NCBI GenBank assembly: GCA_016745315.1
Contig: CP066886.1
Coordinates: 961,501-1,025,500, forward strand
Source of the DNA: Arthrospira sp. PCC 9108
GTDB taxonomy: Bacteria; Cyanobacteriota; Cyanobacteriia; Cyanobacteriales; Microcoleaceae
DNA: 64,000 nt
Direction of reading: 5' to 3'
Made by a program: the position numbers and the translations under genes. Every line of letters starts with the position of its first letter. Positions within the stretch are counted from its first letter, which is position 1. Below are positions 8,449-17,304 of the stretch, piece by piece. Below the pieces are notes generated by a model. That model had not been told where the DNA came from. It ran no database searches and worked only from the letters and a program-made list of their open reading frames with translations.

Positions 8449-9219
8449 TTATAATTCTCGGCGGGAAAAAATAGCGATCGCCAAGGCTAATAGTAGGACG
8501 GTGTAAATGATACCATATCCAGCATTAGCCACGAGAATAGGAACATCAGGGATATCTGCATAAACGGCATCATTTTTGAGATTCAGACGGGCTAAATCCG
8601 GTAAAATGACATACATTGCCGTCATCACATTTTCAATGGTTTGACTATCGCTAATTTGACCCAATTCGAGTAAGTCTCGGCTGAGACTTCCCATTACATA
8701 AACCGCAAAAGTTAGGAGTGTAGCCAACAGAGAACTGGTTAACACGCCTAACAAAATGCCCGCCGCCCCAATTAGCCCAAACTTAATCCAAATCAACAGA
8801 TTAGAAATGGCGATACTTGGTGCGGGGTATGGAATTTGGTTAAGACTTAAAACCCCCATATATATGGCTGTCATTACCACGACCAAAACTGCTAAGACCG
8901 CCCACAAACCCAAATGTTTACCAATAATCAATTCCGGGCGGCTAACCGGCTTAGAAAGCAGTAAATAAACGGTGCGTTTTTCAATTTCCTGGTTAATTAA
9001 AGTGGTACTGACAAAAACTGCCACAATTAAGCTAAGAAGGCTGATAGCAGCCAAACCGAGATCTAAGACAATTTTATCTTCTAAACTAGCAGCGACTTGG
9101 GGCATTAGTTCAACTGCTGCGACCATCAACAGCGCAAAGATACCCAAAATATAGAGAACCCTAGCGCGCATGACTTCCCAAAACACATTTTTGGCGATCG
9201 CCATTATCCTTCCCAACAT
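8449..9219 (-). CDS. ABC-2 type transporter permease
   Basis: Integral membrane permease of an ABC exporter; substrate unknown. 256 residues from the ATG at 9219, chosen because GGAGGG stands 9 nt before it. An in-frame ATG at 9276 directly abuts the tnpB stop codon, so the extra 19 residues would come from insertion-element sequence. Six hydrophobic segments are visible (starting with YILGIFALLMVAAVEL). The loop INQEIEKRTVYLLLSKPVSRPELIIGK is the classic ABC-2 signature of the second cytoplasmic loop. No ATPase gene is next to it; the IS607 element may have cut it off from its former promoter or partner. Confidence 0.85.
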   Translation of the reverse strand: MLGRIMAIAKNVFWEVMRARVLYILGIFALLMVAAVELMPQVAASLEDKIVLDLGLAAISLLSLIVAVFVSTTLINQEIEKRTVYLLLSKPVSRPELIIGKHLGLWAVLAVLVVVMTAIYMGVLSLNQIPYPAPSIAISNLLIWIKFGLIGAAGILLGVLTSSLLATLLTFAVYVMGSLSRDLLELGQISDSQTIENVMTAMYVILPDLARLNLKNDAVYADIPDVPILVANAGYGIIYTVLLLALAIAIFSRREL

Positions 9220-9276
9220 GATGCTTGACCCTCCTATAACCACGATGGTTATCACTTGACTAGGATTCTGATACAT

Positions 9277-10419
9277 TTACGCGACATTTATCCGGCTATT
9301 GCCTGACAATGCGACGATAGCACTATTACCCGTTAAGGTAACAGAGGCGGTATCCCGCAAAGCTTTTAGAAAGATTCCAAAAGCACCGTTCCAGTCCCTG
9401 GGTAGAGTGAACCCACACTCAGGACATCGGAACACTTTTGAGCCACCTAGCTGGGAATGGACATGACCACAGTGAGTACAGGTTTTGCTGGTGTATTCTT
9501 CCGTCACATCTACAACTGTGGTTCGAGTTATCTCGGCTTGATGTCTCAGGGTTAGTTTGAATCGATAATGCGCCCATGTCAGCATGGCTCGGGCAGTCTT
9601 GGATTTGATTTTCCGCTTGGCTTGGGCAACCATGTTGGAAGTCTCGAAGGTCGGCAGAAAAATTATGCTGTAGTCATTAGTCAAGTAATGAGCAATTTGC
9701 TTGTGGGCCTCATCCACTAAATTCCGGATTTTAGTTCTCATTCGTTGAGCCGCTTGCCTCATCCGGCGTCGCCGTGAACGATTAAGTTCCTTGGCGATTC
9801 GGCTCATCAAATCATCCAAATGTTGACATAACCTAGTAATGCGTCCTATATCTCCGGAGCCCAATTCCAGAAACCGAGAGCCATCAAACCCGGTCATAAA
9901 AGTTCGGACGCCTGGGTCTAATGCAATTACGCCATTCGCTTCAGTTGGGGTAACGGCAACTGGTTCAGGGAAAATCGCCAACCATCGACCTTTGGTAAAC
10001 ACCAACTGAGTCCCTTGCCCGCAAGTTTTAGGGATAGCTTAGGAAACCATGAAAGTTAATCCTTTCGTGAGTCTTGGATACCAACTCCCTGAAGAGAAAT
10101 TAGTATTATTGAACTTAATCCCTTGAGAGCTGTCACGACAACTTCTAAACCTTGCATCAGGACTGGCGGTCAAAGCCTGATCGGCATCAAAGATGGCATT
10201 TTGCCGAATGTGGCCGGGTGTTTCTTTGACCCATTCGGGTAAGTCGCTCTGCATCACTTTGTTGCGTAATTTCAGTTTGCTTAGTCGTTTACCACTCCGG
10301 GATAATGCAATTGCTTGGTTGTAGCAATACCGACAAGCAGCCAGCCATTTACGCCAGACTTGATTTAGCTCTGGGCTGGGGTAAATCCGGATCTTCTTTG
10401 ACCTGAGTTTTATATTGAC
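9277..10419 (-). pseudogene. tnpB: tnpB (IS607-associated RNA-guided nuclease), interrupted by one stop codon
   Basis: TnpB is the transposon-encoded nuclease guided by omega RNA, ancestor of Cas12. The N-terminal part reads KLRSKKIRIYPSPEL and LAACRYCYNQAIAL, ending at an in-frame TAA (10039-10041). The same frame continues directly with AIPKTCGQGTQLVFTKGRW and the whole C-terminal domain. One substitution of a sense codon (for example GAA to TAA) explains the break. The catalytic residues survive: Asp in IALDPGVRTF, Glu in LPTFETSNM, Asp in PRDWNGA, and a CTHCG/CPECG zinc finger. Its start, near 10420, overlaps the end of tnpA. The C-terminal fragment alone lacks the RNA-binding N-terminus. 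Confidence 0.9.
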
Positions 10420-10970
10420 TCCGTCCGTATAATCGGGAACTGAAGCAGTGGAGGATGGCGAGGATGTCCTCAACCATTTCTGGTTCTCGACTGAGACTTG
10501 TCTCGTTGAGAACCATGAGTGAGCACCTGTTTTGCTCACAGAGCCATCGAAACAAGTCCCATCCAAATCTGGCCAATCGGTCTGGGTGGGCAACGACAAC
10601 CATGCGGACATCTCCTGACAAGACTTGTCCCAGTCAGGCCAGCATTTTCTTTCCCTTGAAGTTGAGCCCGCCTCCGATTTCGGAGACGACTTCTGCTTCG
10701 GGGTAGAGGTTGGACAGTGCGGCCACCTGTCGGTTGAGGTCGGACTGCTGGGCGCGGCTACTAACTCTGGCATAGATAACGACTTTGCGTTTGTCACTGC
10801 GTGATGGCATCAGAATATGACTCAACGTTGTATCGTCGTTGCCCAGCGGGGGTTCTGATGGTCTCGATTGAGCCATTTTCGTCCCATCTGCGGAGTGTTC
10901 TTTCATGGACTCCAAGGATTTAGGCCGCTTCCTTGGGTTTGACATATCTGGCAATAGGTTTATCCTCAAC
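10349..10970 (-). pseudogene. tnpA: tnpA serine recombinase (IS607 TnpA), multiply disrupted
   Basis: Serine-recombinase transposase with an N-terminal MerR-like DNA-binding domain. Three lesions are visible. First, the helix-turn-helix reads RYVKPKEAA, then a TAA stop (10920-10922), then ILGVHERTLRRWDENGSIE and RTPAGQRRYNVESYSDAIT. Second, a frameshift near 10795 brings in the catalytic frame KVVIYARVSSRAQQSDLNRQ, with the nucleophilic Ser in YARVSS. Third, a TGA (10634-10636) interrupts KGKKMLA-LGQVLSGDVRM before HPDRLARFGW. A group II intron abuts the 5' side at 10971. No ATG start remains, so the gene is dead. Confidence 0.9.
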
Positions 10971-11830
10971 GTTATGGTCGAAAGGGAAGTCACCTTCCCC
11001 AACTCCAATTCCAAACCGTACTTGAGACTTTCACCTCATACGGCTCCTGATGTAGATACCCCTTTTGACATCGGGAACAGGGCAACAACTCCCTGCTTTG
11101 TGACTTCAACTTTTGGAGCTAAATACAACATCGTAGTCTTTAAACTCGCTCTCGTCATAAACACTCTTATTTGTCGCAGTCTCTATATCCACACCGTGAC
11201 TAGTGGGCATATCCTAACCATTACAGTTAGGCATTAGCTTTCAGTCACATCCTTTCCCCTTAAAGGCATACGCTTACACTTTTCACTACTGTGCAGTTAC
11301 ATCCTGCTGAGAACCTATGAGGGGTTTAAACGTTCCGTTTATACGGGCATTCCATCTTTAGACTTGTCCTGTCCACCGGGGTAATTTTAAAGGTCTGTGT
11401 AGGTAGTGGATGAAAACTCCTACTTTTCCCCTTGCTCTTTTGAGCGCAGCGTATCAACCTATTTCGCTACTTAATAATTACGATGGTTCAAGCCGGAACA
11501 TTCAGATTTCCTTAGTCATGGATGGTTGGCAGTGGTCGGATTATTGGGAATAGGTTTCCCTCACGCCTTCCGTTCCCCGCTTCAATCTGACGGGTTGTGA
11601 TTCCTCAAACTGGGGGTGGCTATCGCCGTTACTCTCAACGCCCTGATTTCTCAGTTGGTTTATGACCTTGAGTCCCCTGCCTTGCTTAGATTTCTCCAAG
11701 CGTCGGGACATATAAACAGTTATGGGATGGTCAGGGGTGCGAATCCCTTATATTCCACCAAGGGGTGCAAGTCCCACTAGGAGGTTATTTCAGGCATTGC
11801 AGCCTTATTTGACTCCTAAACGTCTCGCAC
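10971..11830 (-). mobile_element. Group II intron without intron-encoded protein (ribozyme only)
   Basis: On the minus strand the element starts GTGCGAGACG at 11830, matching the group II 5' consensus GUGYG. Domain V is recognisable at about 11012-11045: GAGCCGTATGAGGTGAAAGT followed by CTCAAGTACGGTTT. It carries the AGC catalytic triad, a GAAA loop and pairing arms. A domain VI hairpin follows (GGGAAG-gtga-CTTCCC), and the intron most likely ends CGACCATAAC at 10971, with AC as the usual AY end and an A eight bases before it. The length of about 860 nt contains no reverse-transcriptase frame, so mobility or splicing help would have to come in trans. It is inserted immediately 5' of the tnpA remnant. 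Confidence 0.85.
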
Positions 11831-11841
11831 TCTTCTCGCTT

Positions 11842-11850
11842 ATTATACCA
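11842..11850 (-). promoter_or_regulatory. Extended -10 promoter upstream of the intron/tnpA
   Basis: On the minus strand TGGTATAAT is a perfect extended -10 element. It ends only 11 nt before the intron 5' end. This probably was the tnpA promoter; transcription from it would leave a 5' exon of a few nucleotides only. No convincing -35 box. Confidence 0.5.
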
Positions 11851-12154
11851 TATTGCCCTAAAATATTAACCTAATTTGAGATTAAATCATGCTCTAAATT
11901 TGACGCTCTCATGTCAAGGGTAGCTTGAAACGAACCACAATCATCATTTCTAGCTGCCATCTGTTTAAAATTATGGGCTGGTTGGTAATAACCCCAGGTT
12001 AACAAATTTACGAGGGTTTTTGGGACTTAAAGGGCGATGTGGTTACACCTAAATTGGCTTGCTGTTGCCTTTTCACCTAGCAAAGATTTAACAGTTAGGT
12101 AAAGGGATGATATCATGTCGATGGAATTCACTCGTCGCGAAAAGGTAAGTTGGC
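11851..12154. other. Spacer between the insertion element and gpmI
   Basis: About 300 bp with no gene on either strand. It includes the undefined left end of the IS607 element and the leader of gpmI. GGCTGGTTGGTAA near 11980 recurs inverted near 7870-7885, a weak similarity of unknown meaning. Confidence 0.4.
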
Positions 12155-13753
12155 ATGGCATCAGTGTCTGTATCTCCCGTTGTACTAATCATATTAGACG
12201 GTTGGGGCTATCGTGAACAAACGGACGGAAATGCCATTGCTGTTGGCAATACCCCTGTGATGGATAGCCTTTGGACTGCTTATCCTCGAACATTAATTCA
12301 GGCTTCTGGTAAGGCTGTCGGCTTACCAGAGGGTCAGATGGGCAACTCAGAAGTTGGTCACTTGAATTTAGGTGCGGGACGAGTGGTTCCTCAAGAGTTG
12401 GTGAGGATTTCTGATGCGGTCTCGGATGGCAGTATTCAGAATAATCGGGCTTTGAGTAAAGTTTGCGAGGAAGTTCGTCAGCGAGAGGGTAAGTTACATT
12501 TAATGGGTTTATGCTCCGATGGGGGTGTGCATTCCCATGTAGACCATATCCTGGGATTGCTGGATATGGCTAAGGCTAAGGGGTTGTCTAATGTCTGTAT
12601 TCATGGGATTACTGATGGCCGTGATACTAACCCTAATGATGGAATTAAGGTTCTTCAACAAATTGAAGACTACACTAAGGAAATAGGGGTGGGGCACATT
12701 GCGACTATTAGCGGCCGTTACTATGCTATGGATCGTGATAATCGATGGGACCGGGTAAGGAAGGCTTATTCGATCATGACTACCGATGGACCACAGAGCG
12801 ATCGCACTATAGCTGAGATCATGAGGGAATCCTACGGAGAGGGTATCACAGATGAGTTCATTAACCCTATTAGAGTAGCACCAGGGGCTGTAGAACCCGG
12901 AGATGGGGTGATTTTCTTTAATTTCCGACCCGATCGCGCTCGACAGCTTACTCAAGCCTTTGTGATGGAGGATTTTGATGAGTTTGAACGGGAACTGATC
13001 CAGCCTCTGAGTTTTGCGACTTTTACTCAGTATGATCCCAACTATCCGGTGGATGTGGCTTTTGAGCCCCAAGGACTGGATAATATCTTAGGACAAGTAA
13101 TTGCTGATCATGGGTTGAAACAACTGCGGACGGCGGAAACCGAAAAATATGCCCATGTGACTTATTTCTTTAATGGTGGTTTGGAACATCCTTTTGAGGG
13201 GGAAGATCGAGAACTGATTCCTAGTCCGGCGGTCGCCACCTATGACCAAAAACCGGAAATGTCTGCGGAGGAAGTGACAGAAGTTGCTCTTGAGGGTATC
13301 GATAAGGGGATTTATTCTCTGATTGTGATCAATTATGCTAACCCTGATATGGTGGGTCACACGGGGATGATGGATGCGGCGGTTAAGGCGATCGAAACGG
13401 TCGATCGCTGTTTGGGGGAATTGTTGGCAGGTATTTCTAAAGCTGGGGGAACAGCGATTATTATTGCTGATCATGGTAATGCTGAATATATGTCGGATGA
13501 ACAGGGTAATCCCTGGACTGCTCACACTACTAACCCGGTGCCTTTTATTCTGGTTGAAGGGGAGGGGCGGAAAATTCCCGGCCATGGTACTGATGTACCT
13601 TTGAGAAGTGATGGCTGTTTGGCGGATATAGCTCCGACTATTTTGGAAATACTGGAGTTACCGCAACCTCCAGAAATGACTGGAACTTCAATGATTGTTA
13701 AATCTGAGTTGTCGCTGACGGAAAATCGTAGTCCGGTCAGGGTTAGGCTTTAA
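12155..13753 (+). CDS. gpmI: 2,3-bisphosphoglycerate-independent phosphoglycerate mutase
   Basis: Interconverts 3- and 2-phosphoglycerate in lower glycolysis using two Mn ions and a phosphoserine intermediate. 532 residues, normal for iPGM. The first metal site is LIILDGWG near residue 11. The phosphorylated serine lies in GQMGNSEVGHLNLGAG (about 60-75). The C-terminal metal ligands are NPDMVGHTGMMDA and IADHGNAEYM. The ATG at 12155 begins MASVSVSPVV; an out-of-frame ATG upstream is ignored. In many cyanobacteria secG follows gpmI, but none is present here. The insertion element ends about 300 bp upstream, so the gene has its own promoter in that gap. Confidence 0.97.
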   Translation: MASVSVSPVVLIILDGWGYREQTDGNAIAVGNTPVMDSLWTAYPRTLIQASGKAVGLPEGQMGNSEVGHLNLGAGRVVPQELVRISDAVSDGSIQNNRALSKVCEEVRQREGKLHLMGLCSDGGVHSHVDHILGLLDMAKAKGLSNVCIHGITDGRDTNPNDGIKVLQQIEDYTKEIGVGHIATISGRYYAMDRDNRWDRVRKAYSIMTTDGPQSDRTIAEIMRESYGEGITDEFINPIRVAPGAVEPGDGVIFFNFRPDRARQLTQAFVMEDFDEFERELIQPLSFATFTQYDPNYPVDVAFEPQGLDNILGQVIADHGLKQLRTAETEKYAHVTYFFNGGLEHPFEGEDRELIPSPAVATYDQKPEMSAEEVTEVALEGIDKGIYSLIVINYANPDMVGHTGMMDAAVKAIETVDRCLGELLAGISKAGGTAIIIADHGNAEYMSDEQGNPWTAHTTNPVPFILVEGEGRKIPGHGTDVPLRSDGCLADIAPTILEILELPQPPEMTGTSMIVKSELSLTENRSPVRVRL

Positions 13754-13827
13754 GGTGAAATTGGTTGAGGGGGGCCGGGATAATTAATAATTAATTGCCC
13801 TGTTCCCTGCTAGGCTTAATTCCTCAG

Positions 13828-14022
13828 AGGGTTGACAGGGGGTGGCAACTAATGATAGTATTTTTATATACCAAAATATAATTGTAATCTATTAACAAAA
13901 AATAAAATTGTCAATATTCCCATTATATATAATAATAGCACGAGTGAACGCCGTAAAGCAACCCCCCCAGTGAGAGGAATTTTTTTAACATTTCTTAACT
14001 TTTCTTTACAAAAGTTAACATA
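13828..14022 (-). repeat. Dispersed intergenic element, copy B
   Basis: Inverted relative of the element at 4754-4934. On the minus strand it reads TGTTAACTTTTGTAAAG, GGGGGGTTGCTTTAC, GTGCTATTATTATAT, ATGGGAATATTGACAATTTT, AGATTACAATTATAT and CCCTGTCAACCCT. It fills most of the gap between the convergent gpmI and futB-like genes; the remainder of the gap holds no gene. The two copies differ more in the loops than in these blocks, which suggests selection on parts of the element or an old duplication. Confidence 0.6.
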
Positions 14023-14048
14023 AGAGAAACATCAGAGATGAGTGGCTC

Positions 14049-15722
14049 CTAGTCTTCTAACTGGGTAAGGCTAGGCTGTGCATTTTTGATGCGGCGTTCT
14101 TGGGAAAGAATAATGAGTGTAGCTAAGGTGGACACGAACAACATCATGAGTGCGGCGACTGAGGCTTGGGTAAAGGCTACACTTTCTGCTGTGGCTTGCC
14201 AAATTTGAGTGGCTAAAGTACGAAAACCGATGGGAGAGAGTAAGAGAGTGGCTGGTAATTCTTTAATGGAGGTTAGGAAGATTAACATAGCGCCACTGAT
14301 CACGCCAGGACGAACGAGTGGTAAGGTGACTTGACGTAGAGTTTGCCAGGGTGTGCGTCCCAAAATACGGGCAGATTCTTCTAGGCTTGGGGATACTTGA
14401 AGTAGTGAGCCGCGCAATGTTCCGACGGCTTGAGGAATGAATAAGACTAGATAAGCAAAGATCAACATGGGAAGTTGTTGATAAAGCCAGGGTACATAAT
14501 TGGCTCCAAAGAAGACGAGGGAGAGTGATACGACAATTCCCGGCATTCCAAAACCGATGTAGGATGTGCGCTCTAAGGTGGCTGTGAGGCGGCTAGGAAA
14601 GCGGACGGCGAGAATGGCGATGGGGAGTGCAAACAGGGTAGAAATGATGGCTGCTAGACCTGAGCTATAGATGGAGTTGTAGGCGGCAGGTAACATCATG
14701 GTGATTAATTCTATGGGGTTTTGACCTACTCGCAGACCACGCCCTAACCAGAAGAATAAAACTCCGAGGGGCATTACTAGGGAAAATAGTGTGATGAGGA
14801 TACAAAAACCGAGGGCTAACCAAGTCCAGCGACCTAGGGGAATCAGGGGTTGTTGATGTTGACTAGCTGAACCTCTACTATAATAGGCGGCTCGCGATCG
14901 CGCTCGATATTCTAGCAATAAAATCAACCCGACTAAGGCGATTAATACTAGGGATAAGGCGGCGGCCATACTACGGTCAAAACTGGTGCGATATTGTAAA
15001 AAAATGACGTAGGTAAAGGACTCAAAGCGCATGAGTGCGGGAGTTCCAAAGTCTTGGAGGGCATAGAGTGAGACGAGTAGAGACCCGGCGGCGATCGCCG
15101 GGCGCAGTTGTGGTAAGGTGACTCGCCAGAAGGTTTGATAGGGAGTATATCCGAGAACCCGTGAGACTTCTTCCATGGCTGGGTCCATGCCTTGTAAACT
15201 CGATCGCACTGTGAGCAATATGTAAGGGTAGGAAAATAGTGTGGTGGCGATAATTACTCCAGCCCAGCCATAAATAGAGGGTAAGCGTTGGACTCCGAAG
15301 GGTTCGAGGAGAATTTGGATCATACTACCACGGGGTCCGGCGAAGGCTAATAGGGCAAAACTGCCTACATAGGTGGGGATAGCTAGGGGTAAGGTGGTGA
15401 CTACTGACCAAAAACGCCGCCCTGGTAAATTGGTGCGTACTATTAGAAATGCTAGGGGAATGGCAATCAAGGCAGATAGGAGTGTGACAAAGAAGGCCAT
15501 ACCTATGCTGTTAAAAAATACCTGAATGGTGCGGGGTCGGGATATAAGGGCGATGAAGGGGGCTAATCCAATGCCCATTGCCCTAATTACTAGGTAAACG
15601 AGGGGTAATGCCATGCCTAAAGCGACTATGGCAGCCATGATGACTAAAAAAATAGGAGGATGCGATCGCCTGGTGGATAAGTAGCTAGTTGAGGATAATG
15701 TTTGCTTTAGGTTAATAGTCAT
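14049..15722 (-). CDS. Iron(III) ABC transporter permease, FutB/SfuB type
   Basis: 557-residue fused permease with two homologous halves, as in ferric-iron importers of the Fut/Sfu/Fbp type, in the plasma membrane. About twelve hydrophobic segments are seen. Each half carries an EAA loop that contacts the ATPase: EEVSRVLGYTPYQTFWRV (near 182) and EESARILGRTPWQTLRQV (near 450). The gene follows the futA-like gene by about 100 bp on the same strand and is probably its operon partner. The ATPase (futC) is not in the window and must be supplied from elsewhere. Thiamine and other permeases of similar build exist, but the neighbour favours iron. Confidence 0.88.
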   Translation of the reverse strand: MTINLKQTLSSTSYLSTRRSHPPIFLVIMAAIVALGMALPLVYLVIRAMGIGLAPFIALISRPRTIQVFFNSIGMAFFVTLLSALIAIPLAFLIVRTNLPGRRFWSVVTTLPLAIPTYVGSFALLAFAGPRGSMIQILLEPFGVQRLPSIYGWAGVIIATTLFSYPYILLTVRSSLQGMDPAMEEVSRVLGYTPYQTFWRVTLPQLRPAIAAGSLLVSLYALQDFGTPALMRFESFTYVIFLQYRTSFDRSMAAALSLVLIALVGLILLLEYRARSRAAYYSRGSASQHQQPLIPLGRWTWLALGFCILITLFSLVMPLGVLFFWLGRGLRVGQNPIELITMMLPAAYNSIYSSGLAAIISTLFALPIAILAVRFPSRLTATLERTSYIGFGMPGIVVSLSLVFFGANYVPWLYQQLPMLIFAYLVLFIPQAVGTLRGSLLQVSPSLEESARILGRTPWQTLRQVTLPLVRPGVISGAMLIFLTSIKELPATLLLSPIGFRTLATQIWQATAESVAFTQASVAALMMLFVSTLATLIILSQERRIKNAQPSLTQLED

Positions 15723-15819
15723 TTAATGAAAAAATTAGTGAGGATATTATATGGGAAAGTAGGCGAAGAAATCAGGAAGGGGTCTAGTGCTTCCTGATCA
15801 ATGGGATGGGATTCTTTGG

Positions 15820-16860
15820 TTATAAAACCCCTGCTGAACGCAGCAACTCTAGTGTTCCTTCTAAGTCTTCTAAGTCACTGAGATCGATATCTGGGGGATT
15901 AATCTGAGCAATAGGAATCTGTCCGTCTGGTGGTTGAATGCCATCAATTAAGGGATATTCACTATTCCCTTGGGCGAAGTGTTGTTGTGCTTCTGGACTA
16001 AGCATAAACTCGATAAAGGCGTATGCTGCTTCGGGTTGGTCTGTGCTATCGATAATAGCGACTCCGGCTATATTGATCATAGAACCTACATCGCCGGTGG
16101 GATAGTGATAGGATACGGGGAAATTGGGATCTTCGGCTTTAAAGCGGAACAAGTAATAGTTATTTGTCAATCCCAGGTCTACTTCACCGCGCCCCAAGGC
16201 TTCGACAAGGGTTGTATTATTGCGATAGACCTGGGGGTTATTGGCTTGCATGGCTTCTACCCATTCTCTAGCGCGTTCTTCGCCTTCATGCTTTCGTAGG
16301 GCGGTAACAAAGGATTGAAAGGAGCCGTTAGTTGGAGCCCAGCCAATGCGTCCTGACCATTCGGGTTGTGTAATTTCCCAAATTGAGTTAGGAACTTGAT
16401 CGCTGCTGAGTAGATCTGTATTGTAGTTAAATACGCGAGCGCGTCCGGTAATACCAATCCATTGTCCTTCGCGAGAGCGGAACCTAGGGTCTACTTGATT
16501 GAGTAAGGTTTCTGGAATGGGACGGGTGCGCCCTTCTCTTTGTAGAGCGCCTAAAGCTCCTGCATCTTGAGCAAAATAAATATCGGCTGGGGAATTTTGA
16601 CCTTCTTCTAAGATGGTGGCGGCTAATTCGGCTGTATCCCCATAACGGACATTGACTTGAATGCCAGTTTCGGCTTGAAATCGCTGAAACATTGGACCAA
16701 TTAGGTCTTCTGCACGACCAGAATAAACGACTAAGGTTGCACCTGTTGTACCATTGGTGGCGGTTGGATCGATGGTTGTTTGTTGTTGACCACAAGCGAT
16801 CGAGATGGCACTGGTGGCTATTGCTAACCCAATTAAAGAGATAACTTTTCTTCGTTTCAT
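15820..16860 (-). CDS. Iron(III)-binding periplasmic lipoprotein, FutA type
   Basis: 346-residue extracellular solute-binding protein. The N-terminus MKRRKVISLIGLAIATSAIS leads to the lipobox IAC with Cys23, so it is a membrane-anchored lipoprotein. TLVVYSGRAEDLIGPMFQRF begins the type 2 periplasmic binding fold. RYGDTAELAATILEE and DIYFAQDAGALGAL are typical of ferric-binding proteins. The tyrosine pair in LTNNYYLFRF matches the iron ligands of FutA proteins. It is first in a two-gene unit with the permease. A candidate Fur box lies about 32 bp upstream of the start. Confidence 0.9.
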   Translation of the reverse strand: MKRRKVISLIGLAIATSAISIACGQQQTTIDPTATNGTTGATLVVYSGRAEDLIGPMFQRFQAETGIQVNVRYGDTAELAATILEEGQNSPADIYFAQDAGALGALQREGRTRPIPETLLNQVDPRFRSREGQWIGITGRARVFNYNTDLLSSDQVPNSIWEITQPEWSGRIGWAPTNGSFQSFVTALRKHEGEERAREWVEAMQANNPQVYRNNTTLVEALGRGEVDLGLTNNYYLFRFKAEDPNFPVSYHYPTGDVGSMINIAGVAIIDSTDQPEAAYAFIEFMLSPEAQQHFAQGNSEYPLIDGIQPPDGQIPIAQINPPDIDLSDLEDLEGTLELLRSAGVL

Positions 16861-16891
16861 GTAATTTTTTTCCCAAGTGTCAAGGTGAGCT

Positions 16892-16910
16892 GATATTCAT
16901 AATATTTCTC
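16892..16910. promoter_or_regulatory. Candidate Fur box upstream of the futA-like gene
   Basis: GATATTCATAATATTTCTC matches 14 of 19 positions of the Fur consensus GATAATGATAATCATTATC. It lies about 32 bp before the start codon of the iron-binding lipoprotein, where a repressor would block transcription. Found by eye only, but the gene context supports it. Confidence 0.45.
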
Positions 16911-17265
16911 AATTGCTGAGATATGATCGGCTCTAGGAATTGATTTGTTCTGGCACAGCCAGGGTGTTATATGGATATTGATGGTTGGTTGATAGTCTGT
17001 TATGAGCAGCACCAAACCTGGGACTTTCCTAAAAATGGGCTACCATTCTGGCTTGAGTCCCACCAGCTAATTCAAAGTTATTATAAATTAGTCTGGACTT
17101 TAATAAGAATAGTTGTCAATGTGCTGTCTGTCAATATGGCAGATCTGGAGGATATTAGCTTAGGGTTAGGGGCCAGGGATATGGGGCGTGACAGGGAGGG
17201 GACAGGGGGGGTCGCGTTTAACAGCAAATAAGTCTATTGTTGTATAAAGATTTATAAAGTTTTCG
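16911..17265. other. Spacer between futA-like gene and cruF leader
   Basis: About 350 bp between divergent genes. An 86-codon frame at 16971-17231 has poor coding character and no ribosome site, and I do not accept it. TATAAAG near 17243 could serve as a -10 for cruF. Confidence 0.4.
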
Positions 17266-17284
17266 GAAACGCGGTCTGCGTTTC
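17266..17284 (+). promoter_or_regulatory. Hairpin in the cruF leader, just before its ribosome binding site
   Basis: GAAACGC-GGTCT-GCGTTTC is a perfect 7-bp stem with a 5-nt loop. The cruF Shine-Dalgarno GAGGAG (17295-17300) and ATG (17305) follow at once. It could stabilise the mRNA or tune translation. No T-run follows, so it is not a terminator. Confidence 0.45.
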
Positions 17285-17304
17285 ATATCTGTTTGAGGAG
17301 TCCC

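Larger units (their letters stand above)
9225..11880 (-). mobile_element. Decayed IS607-family element (tnpA serine recombinase + tnpB) carrying a group II intron
   Basis: The order tnpA (serine recombinase with MerR-like helix-turn-helix) then tnpB (RuvC, zinc finger), with a short overlap, defines the IS607 family. Both genes are broken (see separate entries), so the copy cannot move by itself. The boundaries are approximate. The right end must lie between the tnpB stop (9277) and the start of the ABC permease at 9219. The left end lies beyond the intron, near 11850-11880. IS607 makes no long target duplication, so the ends cannot be set by direct repeats. Confidence 0.8.

Noticed and set aside
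10905..11237. 110-codon frame on the + strand across the intron end
   Set aside because: It overlaps domain V and VI of the group II intron and the antisense of tnpA; no protein family.
11740..11780. Sequence GTGCGAATCCC resembling a tRNA T-arm
   Set aside because: No acceptor stem or anticodon arm around it; it lies inside the group II intron domain I region.
16971..17231. 86-codon frame on the + strand between futA-like gene and cruF
   Set aside because: No family pattern, no ribosome binding site, and a G-rich end of non-coding character.
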